A stretch of DNA of 64,000 nt from Candidatus Nitrotoga sp. CP45. Lineage in GTDB: Bacteria; Pseudomonadota; Gammaproteobacteria; Burkholderiales; Gallionellaceae. Shown here in pieces: positions 32,773-43,847 of the stretch. Below the pieces are notes generated by a model. It saw only the letters and a program-made list of their open reading frames with translations. It ran no database searches and was not told the DNA's origin. Both the position numbers and the translations under genes were made by a program. Within the stretch, counting starts at the first letter, position 1; each line of letters opens with the position of its first letter. The stretch lies in NCBI GenBank assembly GCA_945874105.1, contig CAMCFJ010000010.1, forward strand, positions 1-64,000. The letters are read 5' to 3'.

Positions 32773-33570
32773 TCAAGAGGATGGATTGTCTATGTCGAGG
32801 CTCGTTTGAGCGCTCATTTCCTCAATTACTCGCTCTACCCACCCCCGCGGGACGTTGTAATCAGCAAGCCTGCGGACAATGATGCGTGTCGGCATTCCAT
32901 CCGACAAATAGCGTTGAATTCTTTCACGTGCTTCCGATGGTTCAGGTGAGCGATCAGGTGACATTCGTCCTCGCGATACCTCTCTACGCATCAAGTCCAT
33001 CTCGCGGCGCATTTCCAGCAACATCTTTTCCTGCTCGGACACTGCCTTTGGTTTTACATCATGTCGCACGGAAAGAAATGCTGGTAGTACGGCCTGAAGT
33101 GGAGCCTGAATTACCTCCCTGATTGCATTTGAAATCTTTTCTTGAAGAATTTCTCCCCAGCGCGGCTGATTTTTGTTGTATTCAAGCACCCTCAGAGCAC
33201 GGAGGTCAAAAGGCACATCATCAATTGCCTCAGCCACAAGTATCGCGGGTTTGGCGAGTGCATGAGCCAAACCCAATTCGTAGAAGACGTTTGGATTCTT
33301 TCCAGAAAGATCAGCAAGGACGAGCTTTGATGTTTGGGTGTATGACCATATGTCGGTAACGATTGTACTTGGGCGATAGAGGTCATCAGGTCGGCATGGC
33401 TTTAGTCCTGCGGATTCAATTGCTGGACAGTAAATTGATTCGTAATAATCATCGAACCATCCACCAAACGGCATGATAGTAAAGCACGTCTCCTTGGCTG
33501 CCGCTACTGGTTTCTCAGGGGGCGCCTTGGCGGTTGTAGTCTTTGATGCGGCTTTACTTTTCGTTGCCAT
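32773..33570 (-). CDS. Nucleoside 2-deoxyribosyltransferase/TIR-like fold protein with coiled C-terminal region
   Basis: CFTIMPFGGWFDDYYESIYCPAIESAGLKPCRPDDLYRPSTIVTDIWSYTQTSKLVLADLSGKNPNVFYELGLAHALAKPAILVAE; ATG at 33570 preceded by AGGAGA. Confidence 0.8.
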   Translation of the reverse strand: MATKSKAASKTTTAKAPPEKPVAAAKETCFTIMPFGGWFDDYYESIYCPAIESAGLKPCRPDDLYRPSTIVTDIWSYTQTSKLVLADLSGKNPNVFYELGLAHALAKPAILVAEAIDDVPFDLRALRVLEYNKNQPRWGEILQEKISNAIREVIQAPLQAVLPAFLSVRHDVKPKAVSEQEKMLLEMRREMDLMRREVSRGRMSPDRSPEPSEARERIQRYLSDGMPTRIIVRRLADYNVPRGWVERVIEEMSAQTSLDIDNPSS

Positions 33571-33835
33571 AGAATCTCCTGATTTCAAACGTAGGGTGAA
33601 ATAAAGTGGTCAGGTACGGATTGTTCTCGTCACTTCAGCGGTGATGGAGTCGAGAGAATCACAATAACACTATTAGGCTGAATTCATGAATGCCATATGA
33701 CCAGATAAACAAAATTATTTACATCCTTGTCAAATATGTAAATATAATAAGTTCGGCTTAGCCGCACTTTTACGTTTGACGCTGTTTGTTTGAGTGTGCG
33801 AGTACATCAATTTTATTTTAATTAAGAGATATTTT

Positions 33836-35749
33836 ATGCCTTGTATTACATTGCCAGATGGCTCGCAACGCAGTTTCGCGCAGCCCGTTACCGTGGCCGA
33901 AGTTGCGCAGAGTATAGGCGCGGGATTGGCGCGTGCGGCGCTGGCCGGTAAGGTTGATGGGCATCTGGTTGATACCTCATACCTTATTGGCTCTGATGCA
34001 GCTTTGTCCATCATCACCGATAAGGACGGGGAGGGGTTGGAGATTATTCGCCATTCAACTGCCCATCTGCTGGCTTACGCGGTCAAGGAGTTATTTCCCG
34101 AGGCTCAAGTGACTATTGGTCCGGTGATTGAAAACGGGTTCTACTATGACTTTTCTTATGCACGTCCGTTTACTCCGGATGATTTGACGGCGCTTGAAAA
34201 ACGCATGTCGGAATTAGCCAAGCGCGATATTCCGGTAACGCGCAAAGAGTTGCCGCGCGACGAAGCGGTGGCCTATTTCAAAAGTATAGGTGAGCATTAC
34301 AAGGCGGAAATTATCGAATCCATTCCCGCCGAGCAGGGCGTGTCACTTTATACCGAGGGTGATTTCACCGATTTGTGCCGTGGCCCGCATGTTCCGTCCA
34401 CGGGCAAGCTCAAGGCGTTCAAGTTGATGAGTGTGGCTGGCGCATACTGGCGCGGGGATCAACGCAACGCCATGTTGCAGCGTATTTATGGTACAGCCTG
34501 GGCTAAGAAGGAAGATCTTGATGCCTATCTACACCGCTTGGAAGAGGCGGAAAAACGTGATCATCGAAAACTTGCCAAGCAGCTCAATTTGTTCCACATG
34601 CAGGACGATGCGCCCGGCATGGTGTTTTGGCATCCGAATGGTTGGGCCATCTGGCAGGTAGTTGAAAGCTACATGCGCGGCAAATTCCGCGAGTATGGCT
34701 ATCAGGAAGTTCGCACGCCCACCATGATGGATCGCTCGCTGTGGGAGAAATCCGGGCATTGGGAAAATTATCACGACAATATGTTCACTACCCATTCAGA
34801 AGCGCGGGATTTTGCGGTGAAGCCGATGAACTGTCCGGGGCACGTACAGATTTTCAATTACGGTCTGCGCAGTTATCGCGAGTTGCCTCTGCGACTGGCC
34901 GAATTTGGATCTTGTCATCGTAACGAGCCGTCGGGTTCTCTGCATGGATTGATGCGTGTGCGCGGCTTTACCCAGGATGATGCACATGTTTTCTGTACTG
35001 AACGTCAGATCGAAAGTGAAGTAGCGGATTTCATCGTGATGTTGCAAAAAGTGTACGCAGATTTTGGTTTTAATGATGTTTTGGTAAAACTTTCTACTCG
35101 TCCAGAGAAACGTGTTGGTTCCGACGAAACTTGGGATAAGGCAGAGGCGGCATTGGCTGCGGCATTACGTCAGAATGATCTGGAATATGAATTGCAGCCC
35201 GGTGAGGGGGCATTCTATGGGCCGAAAATAGAATTCTCGCTGAAAGATACGTTGGGGCGTGTGTGGCAATGCGGCACTATTCAGTTGGATTTTAACCTGC
35301 CGGTACGTTTGGGCGCGGAATATGTAGACGAGGACAACACGCGCAAAGCGCCGGTGATGCTGCACCGCGCCATTCTTGGTTCGTTAGAGCGTTTTATGGG
35401 GATTCTTATCGAACACCACGCTGGAGCCTTTCCGCTGTGGTTGTCGCCGGTGCAGATGGCGGTGGTGAATATCTCGCAGGCACAAGATGGTTATGCTACT
35501 CAGGTGGCGGAAACTTTGCGAGCAGCCGGGTTTCGTGTGCACTTGGATTTGCGCAATGAGAAAATTACCTATAAAATACGAGAGTATAGCTTGCAAAAAT
35601 TGCCTTATATACTGGTAATCGGTGATAAGGAAATGGCTGCTGATTTAGTTGCCGTGCGAACCCGAAAAGGTGAGGACCTTGGGCAGATGTCGATGGCGGT
35701 GTTATTACAACATCTGCAATCGGAACTGCAAGCGGGTAGCACGGTTTAA
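33836..35749 (+). CDS. thrS: Threonyl-tRNA synthetase
   Basis: [28 protein letters not shown] (TGS domain), [16 protein letters not shown], class II motifs, [10 protein letters not shown]. Confidence 0.98.
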   Translation: MPCITLPDGSQRSFAQPVTVAEVAQSIGAGLARAALAGKVDGHLVDTSYLIGSDAALSIITDKDGEGLEIIRHSTAHLLAYAVKELFPEAQVTIGPVIENGFYYDFSYARPFTPDDLTALEKRMSELAKRDIPVTRKELPRDEAVAYFKSIGEHYKAEIIESIPAEQGVSLYTEGDFTDLCRGPHVPSTGKLKAFKLMSVAGAYWRGDQRNAMLQRIYGTAWAKKEDLDAYLHRLEEAEKRDHRKLAKQLNLFHMQDDAPGMVFWHPNGWAIWQVVESYMRGKFREYGYQEVRTPTMMDRSLWEKSGHWENYHDNMFTTHSEARDFAVKPMNCPGHVQIFNYGLRSYRELPLRLAEFGSCHRNEPSGSLHGLMRVRGFTQDDAHVFCTERQIESEVADFIVMLQKVYADFGFNDVLVKLSTRPEKRVGSDETWDKAEAALAAALRQNDLEYELQPGEGAFYGPKIEFSLKDTLGRVWQCGTIQLDFNLPVRLGAEYVDEDNTRKAPVMLHRAILGSLERFMGILIEHHAGAFPLWLSPVQMAVVNISQAQDGYATQVAETLRAAGFRVHLDLRNEKITYKIREYSLQKLPYILVIGDKEMAADLVAVRTRKGEDLGQMSMAVLLQHLQSELQAGSTV

Positions 35750-35770
35750 TTTTTTAATGGAGAAACTGCA

Positions 35771-36289
35771 ATAGCTCAGGATAAAGAACAACGCCTCAAC
35801 GAGCAAATAACGGCACCTCAGGTGCGGCTTGTTGGTGTAGAAGGGGAGCCACTTGGTGTTGTGGCAATCGCGGAAGCGTTACGTTTGGCTGAAGAGGCTG
35901 ATTTGGATCTGGTGGAAGTTGCGCCGATGGCGGAGCCGCCGGTTTGCCGCATCATGGATATTGGCAAGTTCAAGTATGCTGAGAGCAAGAAGCAGCACGA
36001 AGCTAAGCTTAAACAAAAGCAGATTCAGATAAAGGAAGTCAAGTTCAGGCCAGGTACGGATGATGGCGATTACAATATCAAATTGCGTAACCTGATTCGA
36101 TTCCTGGGGGAAGGTGACAAAACCAAAATCACATTACGTTTCCGTGGACGTGAGATTGCACATCAGAATATCGGCATGCAAATGATGGAGCGGGTTATGG
36201 CTGATCTCGGAGAGCACGGTACCGTAGAGCAGTTTCCTAAAATGGAAGGTCGTCAGATGGTAATGGTACTGGCGCCTAAGAAAAAATAA
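35771..36289 (+). CDS. infC: Translation initiation factor IF-3, non-canonical ATA start
   Basis: In-frame [31 protein letters not shown] from ATA at 35771 with GGAG about 10 nt upstream; ORF track only begins at internal GTG 35822. Confidence 0.93.
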   Translation: MAQDKEQRLNEQITAPQVRLVGVEGEPLGVVAIAEALRLAEEADLDLVEVAPMAEPPVCRIMDIGKFKYAESKKQHEAKLKQKQIQIKEVKFRPGTDDGDYNIKLRNLIRFLGEGDKTKITLRFRGREIAHQNIGMQMMERVMADLGEHGTVEQFPKMEGRQMVMVLAPKKK

Positions 36290-36453
36290 TTTATGTGGTA
36301 AACCTCCGGCCATGCCGGGGTAATTTTTTGATACTGCTCGGGTTAAGGGACTGGTCAGAGCAGATTAGTAGTAAACAGTCCCGGATAAGTGATTCCAGGT
36401 TTTAAAGTGTTCCTACCAGGAGCCTCCTGATGTCATCAAATAAAGGAGTAGTT

Positions 36454-36651
36454 ATGCCTAAAATGAAAACAAAAAGTGGTGCTGCAAAGCGCTTCAAAGT
36501 GCGTGCGGGCGGCAGCATCAAGCGCGCACAAGCATTCAAACGTCACATCCTGACCAAAAAGACCACCAAGAGCAAGCGTCAATTGCGTGGTACCACCGAA
36601 GTTCACGCAAGCAACACGGCGTCTATACGCGCCATGATGCCCTACGCATAA
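36454..36651 (+). CDS. rpmI: 50S ribosomal protein L35
   Basis: [46 protein letters not shown]. Confidence 0.98.
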   Translation: MPKMKTKSGAAKRFKVRAGGSIKRAQAFKRHILTKKTTKSKRQLRGTTEVHASNTASIRAMMPYA

Positions 36652-36661
36652 GGAGTAGAAC

Positions 36662-37021
36662 ATGCCAAGAGTTAAACGTGGTGTAACGGCGCGAGCGCGC
36701 CATAAGAAAGTTTTAGATCTGGCCAAGGGTTATCGTGGCCGCCGTAAAAACGTCTATCGTATTGCCAAAGAAGCAGTAATGAAGGCTGGTCAATACGCCT
36801 ACCGTGACCGTCGACAACGCAAGCGCCAGTTCCGCACATTGTGGATTGCACGTATCAATGCAGCGGCGCGTGAGCAAGGATTGAGCTACAGCGTGTTCAT
36901 GAACGGCCTCAAGAAAGCCGCGATTAGCATCGATCGCAAGGTGTTGGCGGATATTGCTGTATTTGATAAGCTTGCCTTCATACAGATTGTCGGACAGGCC
37001 AAAGCCAGCCTCGGCGTTTAA
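36662..37021 (+). CDS. rplT: 50S ribosomal protein L20
   Basis: [51 protein letters not shown]. Confidence 0.99.
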   Translation: MPRVKRGVTARARHKKVLDLAKGYRGRRKNVYRIAKEAVMKAGQYAYRDRRQRKRQFRTLWIARINAAAREQGLSYSVFMNGLKKAAISIDRKVLADIAVFDKLAFIQIVGQAKASLGV

Positions 37022-37043
37022 GCGCAAGCTAAACCACATTAAA

Positions 37044-37066
37044 GAGGCGTTCGGCGCCTCTTTTTT
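37044..37066 (+). terminator. Rho-independent terminator after rplT
   Basis: GAGGCG-TTCGG-CGCCTC followed by TTTTTT. Confidence 0.85.
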
Positions 37067-37202
37067 GCTTTTTATAAAACCGCTCAAGTTATGTGCTTGA
37101 TTAGCAATTAACTTTTCAGAGCGATTTTAGGGCGATTTGCGATCTCGGCCCGATTACGTCGCTAACCTCTTTATCTCCCTTGTCAGTGGAGATACTTAAT
37201 AA

Positions 37203-38222
<1,020 letters not shown>

Positions 38223-38224
38223 CT

Positions 38225-40579
38225 ATGCAATTTTCCGAATCCTGGCTGCGCTCATTTGTCAACCCATCGCTCTCCAGCGATGAGCTGGCACACCTGTTGA
38301 CTATGGCTGGGTTGGAAGTGGAGGCGATGGTTGCGGTTGCGCCAGCTTTCGACAAGGTCGTCGTCGCACAGGTGTTGACCAAGGACAAGCATGCTGACGC
38401 CGACCGCCTGAACGTGTTGACCGTGGACATCGGTCAAGCCGAGCCGCTGAGCATCGTGTGCGGCGCGCAGAACGTCAGTGTCGGCATGAAAGCGCCTTGC
38501 GCACTGGTCGGCGCGAAGCTGCCGGGCATCGAGATCAAGCAGGCCAAGGTGCGCGGCGTCGCATCGTTCGGCATGATGTGCTCGGAGAAGGAGCTCGGTT
38601 TGGCGGGAGAGAGCCAGGGTCTTATGGCGTTAGCTGTTGATGCAGTGGTCGGGCAGAGCATACGCGAGCACCTTGATCTTGACGATCATCAGATCACGCT
38701 CAAATTGACGCCAAACCGCAGCGATTGTCTGTCGCTGTATGGCATCGCGCGCGAAGTTTCCGCTTTGACAGGCTCGCCATTACAAGCCTTGCCCCAAGCA
38801 GATTTCAAACAAGGCTGCGACCGCAGCTGCAAGGTTCGGGTGGCTGCATCAGCTGCTTGTCCACGCTATGCGGGGCGCGTGATTGCCGGAGTAAACGCAA
38901 AGTCAGCCACGCCAGCATGGATGGTGCAGCGTCTGGAGCGCTGCGGTTTGCGCAGCATCAGTGCGCTGGTGGACGTGACCAACTACGTATTGCTTGAGTT
39001 GGGTCAGCCGTTGCATGCTTTTGACCTGAACAAATTGAACGGCGACATCGAAGTGCGTTTCGCACGTGCGGGTGAAAGCCTGAAGCTGCTGAACGAGCAA
39101 GTTGTGAACCTGCAAGAAGACATGCTGGTGATTGCCGATGATATGCAGCCGATCGCATTGGCAGGCGTGATGGGCGGGGCGGGCAGCGCGGTGGATGACG
39201 CGACCACGGATATCTTTCTGGAAAGCGCGTTCTTCGTGCCTGGCGTGATTGTCGGCAAGTCGCGCCGCTTGGGTTTCGGCTCAGATTCTTCTTTTCGATT
39301 CGAGCGCGGTGTGGATTTTGCAACTACCAAGGAAGCATTGGACAGAGCCACACAATTGATCCTCGATATCTGCGGCGGACAAGCTGGTGTGGTGAGTGAA
39401 GCGTTGGGTGAATTGCCCGCGCGCAATCCGGTGAAATTGCGCCTGCCACGGATCGAGCGCGTGTTGGGCGTGTCATTGGAAGCGCAGGAAATCTCGCAGT
39501 TGCTGCTGCGCCTGGGCATGGTTGTTCAGCAAAAAGGCGACGAATTCAGTGTCACGCCGCCCAGCTACCGTTTCGATATCGCCATTGAGGAAGATCTAAT
39601 CGAGGAAATCGCACGCGTACATGGTTACGAGCGAATCCAAGCTGTGCCGCCGCAAGCGCGCATGACCATGTTGCCGCTGGCCGAGGCGCAGCGCCCTTTG
39701 GCGAAGCTGCGCCAGGCGCTGGTGCTGCGCGACTACCAGGAAGCAATCACCTACGCTTTTGTGGAAGCGGAGTGGGAGCGCGATCTGTGCGGCAATACCG
39801 CACCAGTCGCATTGAAAAATCCAATCGCCAGCCAGATGAGCGTGATGCGCAGCAGTTTGCTGGGCGGGCTTCTCGCCGTTTTGCGATCCAATCTCGCTCG
39901 CAAGGAGCTGCGTGTTCGCCTATTCGAGATAGGTGCTTGTTTTGCTGCCGAGGCGGGCAGCTATGCACAGCACGAACGCGTGACCGGATTGGCTTACGGC
40001 ACGGCGCTGCCGGAACAGTGGGGTGTGGCGGCGCGTAACGTGGATTTTTATGATGTAAAGGCAGACATAGAAGCGTTGTTTGCTCCAGCACTATTAACTT
40101 GTTTGGCGTCGCCGCACCCTGCCTCCCACCCTGGACGTTCGGCACAAGTTTTGTTGCATGGGCAAGTGGTGGGTTGGATAGGAGAGTTGCATCCGCAGTG
40201 GTTGCAGCAGTATGGAATTCCGCAGGGAGTGGTGTGGTTTGAGGTTGAGTTGAATGCCTTGATATCAGCCGATGTACCACGTGTCAGCGAGATTTCCAAG
40301 TTTCAGCGGGTGCGTCGCGATCTCGCCGTAGTCGTGGATGAAAGTGTAGCAGCCCAATCTTTATTGGATGCCATGCTAGGTAGCAATACCTCGTATGTGG
40401 CAGAAGTCGCGCTGTTTGATGTGTATCGTGGTAAAGGTGTGGAGGACGGGAAAAAAAGCCTTGCTTTCCGTGTATTATTGCAAGATACTGAAAAGACGTT
40501 AATTGATAGTGAAATTGAACTAAGTATCGCGTGCTTGGCCGCAGTTTTGCAACGGCTTGGTGCGCAGTTGCGTCTATAA
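38225..40579 (+). CDS. pheT: Phenylalanyl-tRNA synthetase beta subunit
   Basis: MQFSESWLRSFVNPSLSSDELAHLLTMAGLEVE, LTPNRSDCLSLYGIAREVSAL; 784 aa. Confidence 0.98.
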   Translation: MQFSESWLRSFVNPSLSSDELAHLLTMAGLEVEAMVAVAPAFDKVVVAQVLTKDKHADADRLNVLTVDIGQAEPLSIVCGAQNVSVGMKAPCALVGAKLPGIEIKQAKVRGVASFGMMCSEKELGLAGESQGLMALAVDAVVGQSIREHLDLDDHQITLKLTPNRSDCLSLYGIAREVSALTGSPLQALPQADFKQGCDRSCKVRVAASAACPRYAGRVIAGVNAKSATPAWMVQRLERCGLRSISALVDVTNYVLLELGQPLHAFDLNKLNGDIEVRFARAGESLKLLNEQVVNLQEDMLVIADDMQPIALAGVMGGAGSAVDDATTDIFLESAFFVPGVIVGKSRRLGFGSDSSFRFERGVDFATTKEALDRATQLILDICGGQAGVVSEALGELPARNPVKLRLPRIERVLGVSLEAQEISQLLLRLGMVVQQKGDEFSVTPPSYRFDIAIEEDLIEEIARVHGYERIQAVPPQARMTMLPLAEAQRPLAKLRQALVLRDYQEAITYAFVEAEWERDLCGNTAPVALKNPIASQMSVMRSSLLGGLLAVLRSNLARKELRVRLFEIGACFAAEAGSYAQHERVTGLAYGTALPEQWGVAARNVDFYDVKADIEALFAPALLTCLASPHPASHPGRSAQVLLHGQVVGWIGELHPQWLQQYGIPQGVVWFEVELNALISADVPRVSEISKFQRVRRDLAVVVDESVAAQSLLDAMLGSNTSYVAEVALFDVYRGKGVEDGKKSLAFRVLLQDTEKTLIDSEIELSIACLAAVLQRLGAQLRL

Positions 40580-40589
40580 GGGGTGATCA

Positions 40590-40895
40590 ATGACATTGAC
40601 TAAAGCAGAGCTCGCGGATTTACTGTTTGAAAAAGTTGGCTTGAACAAGCGTGAAGCCAAGGATATGGTTGAGTCTTATTTCGAAGAAATTCGTGCTCAA
40701 CTTGAACATGGTGAAAGTGTCAAGCTGTCCGGTTTTGGCAATTTTCAGCTACGCGACAAGCCCCAGCGGCCCGGGCGCAATCCAAAGACAGGCGAAGACA
40801 TCCCCATAACGGCGCGCCGCGTAGTGACTTTTCATCCCAGCCAGAAACTCAAGAGCATGGTAGAGATAAATTATCATGGAAAACCAGAAGCTTAA
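40590..40895 (+). CDS. ihfA: Integration host factor subunit alpha
   Basis: [88 protein letters not shown]. Confidence 0.98.
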   Translation: MTLTKAELADLLFEKVGLNKREAKDMVESYFEEIRAQLEHGESVKLSGFGNFQLRDKPQRPGRNPKTGEDIPITARRVVTFHPSQKLKSMVEINYHGKPEA

Positions 40896-41247
40896 TGCCG
40901 TCCTGCCATCGATTCCGGCGAAGCGGTATTTCACTATTGGCGAAGTAAGTGACTTATGCGGGGTGAAGGCGCATGTATTGCGTTATTGGGAGCAGGAGTT
41001 TACCCAACTTAAACCAGTTAAACGGGGCGGTAATCGACGCTACTACCAACATCATGAAGTTCTGCTCATTCGCCGTATCAGGCAATTGCTGTATGAAGAG
41101 GGTTTTACCATCAGTGGAGCTCGTGGTCGCCTGAATAATTTTATCGGGCAACGGGTAGAAGATTCTCAGCCACAACTGCTTCAGTCATCCGCTAGTTCGT
41201 CCGAACTACGCCGCGAAATCCGCGAAATACTCGCCCTGCTAGTGTAG
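40876..41247 (+). CDS. MerR-family transcriptional regulator
   Basis: [64 protein letters not shown]; overlaps ihfA 3' end. Confidence 0.94.
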   Translation: MENQKLNAVLPSIPAKRYFTIGEVSDLCGVKAHVLRYWEQEFTQLKPVKRGGNRRYYQHHEVLLIRRIRQLLYEEGFTISGARGRLNNFIGQRVEDSQPQLLQSSASSSELRREIREILALLV

Positions 41248-41407
41248 TCCTGCATTTTTGATGGAATTTATTTTCTAGATCATCTCTATCAGTATTTATT
41301 GAATAAAGTTTCAAAATTCAAAAAATCAAAACCAAATTAATTGACTCCGCAACTCCTGTAAAATACTGACGTAGTGAGGTCAATTTCCACTAACAGATTA
41401 TTTTTGC

Positions 41408-41413
41408 TATAAT
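41408..41413 (+). promoter_or_regulatory. Candidate -10 element (TATAAT) upstream of rimP
   Basis: Perfect TATAAT in the rimP leader; -35 not clearly defined. Confidence 0.35.
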
Positions 41414-41431
41414 CCGCGCAGTTTTCCAGAT

Positions 41432-41450
41432 GGGCCTAGGCCCGTTTTTT
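41432..41450 (+). terminator. Leader hairpin plus U-tract (attenuator-like) before rimP
   Basis: GGGCCTAGGCCC perfect palindrome followed by GTTTTTT immediately 5' of rimP. Confidence 0.55.
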
Positions 41451-41460
41451 ATTTGTGGGC

Positions 41461-41892
41461 ATGATCATGGATGTGGCGAGATTGGTGGAAACGACGGTAA
41501 CTGGCTTGGGGTATGAGTTGGTTGATTTTGAAGTGTCCGGCAGGGGGTTGATGCGGGTACTGCTCGATCAGCCATCGGGAATTATGGTGAAAGATTGTGA
41601 ATTGGTTAGTCACCAGTTAACACGTTTGTTTGCGGTAGAGGGGGTGAATTACGGGCGCCTTGAAGTCTCGTCCCCGGGGTTGGATCGGCCAATCAAAAAG
41701 GAAGAAGATTTTATACGCTTTTGCGGCAAGAAGGCGCAGTTGAAATTGCGCCAGCCGTTGGCAGGCCGCAAGAATTTCATAGGCATACTCGGCAGCCTTC
41801 AGGATGGTGTATTGCAGTTAGATGTGGATGGCAAGCAGGTGCTAATTGAGCTATCCAATTTGGATAAGGCGCATTTAGTGCCTACATTTTAA
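41461..41892 (+). CDS. rimP: Ribosome maturation factor RimP
   Basis: VARLVETTVTGLGYELVDFEVSGRGLMRVLLDQPSGIMVKDCELVSHQL, VSSPGLDRPIKKEEDF; start could be 41455, 41461 or 41467. Confidence 0.95.
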   Translation: MIMDVARLVETTVTGLGYELVDFEVSGRGLMRVLLDQPSGIMVKDCELVSHQLTRLFAVEGVNYGRLEVSSPGLDRPIKKEEDFIRFCGKKAQLKLRQPLAGRKNFIGILGSLQDGVLQLDVDGKQVLIELSNLDKAHLVPTF

Positions 41893-42127
41893 TGTTATGG
41901 CCGTTTGCTTGCGGCGAACGATTTGTTTAAACCGAACGCTTTTAAAATCCACTCTACGCGTGATGCATAACAAAAAAATTTGTTTATCTGGCCCCGTAAT
42001 GTGGAAGATCAGTGTGGTTGCTCATGCACCTGGCTGAAATAAAATTTAACATGGCAACTATTAAGTATAAAAAATAAGCGAGTGAGCGCGTTAGTTTAAA
42101 AAATATTCGGGTTGGTTGGAGGCAGTG

Positions 42128-43600
42128 ATGAGTCGTGAAGTTTTATTATTGGTTGATGCCTTAGCGCGTGAAAAAAACGTGGACAAGGAAATCGTGTTTG
42201 GTGCGCTGGAGTCTGCTTTGGCGTCCGCCACCAAGAAGCGTTTTGCCGAGGAGTCTGATGTACGTGTCAGTATTGACCGTAATACAGGTGAATATGCGTC
42301 TTTTCGTTGCTGGCAGGTAATGGATGATGAAACTTTCGAAACTCCTGATTTGCATATCAAGCTTAATGAGGCTCGGAAACGTAATCCGGATATCCAGTTG
42401 GAAGAATTTATTGAAGAGCCTTTAGAGTCCATCGACTTTGGACGCATTGGTGCACAAGCAGCCAAGCAGGTGATCTTTCAGAAAATCCGTGACGCTGAGC
42501 GCGAGCAGATTTTGAATGACTTCATGGAGCGAAATGAGCATTTGGTGTCTGGCACGGTGAAGCGCATCGAGCGCGGCAATGCCATCATTGAGTTTGGCAA
42601 GATTGAAGCGTTGCTGCCACGTGATCAGATGATTCCGAAGGAGAATATGCGCGTTGGTGATCGTGTGCGCGCGTATTTATTGCGTGTGGATCGTTCAATA
42701 CGTGGACCGCAAATTACTCTGTCGCGCATCACGCCTGAATTCATAATTAAGTTGTTTGAACTTGAAGTTCCGGAAGTTGAGGAGGGGTTGCTGGAGATAG
42801 TCAGTGCTGCGCGCGATCCAGGCGTTCGCGCAAAAATATCGGTACGCTCTCACGATAAGCGGATAGATCCGATTGGCACTTGTGTGGGTATGCGTGGCTC
42901 GCGTGTGCAGGCTGTAACCAATGAGTTGGCGGGCGAGCGCGTTGACATTGTATTGTGGTCGGAAGATCCTGCTACCAGTGTAATTAATGCCTTGGCTCCG
43001 GCTGACGTGTCCAGCATTATGGTTGATGAAGAAAATCACAGCATGGATGTGGTAGTTGAGGAAGAGAATCTTGCGCAGGCTATTGGTCGAAATGGGCAAA
43101 ATGTACGCTTGGCAAGCGAGCTGACCGGATGGGAGCTTAATATCATGACTATGGAGGAATCCAGCCAGAAGAATGAGCAGGAATTTTCCAAGGTGCGTGA
43201 TTTATTCATAGGCAAGCTCGATGTGGATGCAGAGGTGGCGGATATTCTAGTTCAGGAGGGTTTTAACACGCTAGAGGAAGTGGCTTATGTGCCACTGAAC
43301 GAAATGCTGGAAATCGAGTCTCTTGACGAGGCAACAGTAAATGAGTTGCGTAGCCGTGCGCGTAATGCCCTGTTGACAGCAGCAATTGTTAACGAAGAGC
43401 AGGTGGAGCATAACATTGAGGATTTAGTTAAACTTGAAGGTATGGACGAGCAAACCGCCCGCGTTCTGGCAAGCAAGGGTATTGGCACACAGGAACAGCT
43501 TGCCGACTTGGCCGTGGACGAACTGGTCGAGCAGGCAGGCATAGATGAAGAACGCGCAAATCGGTTAATTATGGCTGCACGCGCTCCTTGGTTTGCTTAA
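42128..43600 (+). CDS. nusA: Transcription termination/antitermination protein NusA
   Basis: [38 protein letters not shown]1/KH domains, C-terminal acidic repeats. Confidence 0.98.
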   Translation: MSREVLLLVDALAREKNVDKEIVFGALESALASATKKRFAEESDVRVSIDRNTGEYASFRCWQVMDDETFETPDLHIKLNEARKRNPDIQLEEFIEEPLESIDFGRIGAQAAKQVIFQKIRDAEREQILNDFMERNEHLVSGTVKRIERGNAIIEFGKIEALLPRDQMIPKENMRVGDRVRAYLLRVDRSIRGPQITLSRITPEFIIKLFELEVPEVEEGLLEIVSAARDPGVRAKISVRSHDKRIDPIGTCVGMRGSRVQAVTNELAGERVDIVLWSEDPATSVINALAPADVSSIMVDEENHSMDVVVEEENLAQAIGRNGQNVRLASELTGWELNIMTMEESSQKNEQEFSKVRDLFIGKLDVDAEVADILVQEGFNTLEEVAYVPLNEMLEIESLDEATVNELRSRARNALLTAAIVNEEQVEHNIEDLVKLEGMDEQTARVLASKGIGTQEQLADLAVDELVEQAGIDEERANRLIMAARAPWFA

Positions 43601-43847
43601 TGGAGCTGACTAAGGGTAATTAGGTTAACCCGAACGTCCCATAAATTTGCATGAGAAACATTCCAAATATTATTGGATGTTCAATTTTGTAAAGGGTCAG
43701 CGCGGTCATTTGTGCACATCCGATTACAAAATCTTGCTTGGCAAAGACTAGAGAGGGCGTACATTAATTTATAAGCTGATCTGGCTAATTGTTTTTGTTG
43801 AGTATTGAGAGCTATAAGTCTCAAATTTCGGGGTTTAAGGGGTGGTG

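Noticed and set aside
39004-39519. 171-177-aa minus-strand ORFs within pheT (39004-39519, 39747-40280)
   Set aside because: Shadow ORFs antisense to pheT with no recognisable domains.
41250-41455. tRNA gene between the MerR gene and rimP (common location in some betaproteobacteria)
   Set aside because: No cloverleaf, T-loop GTTCRA or acceptor stem could be found in the stretch.
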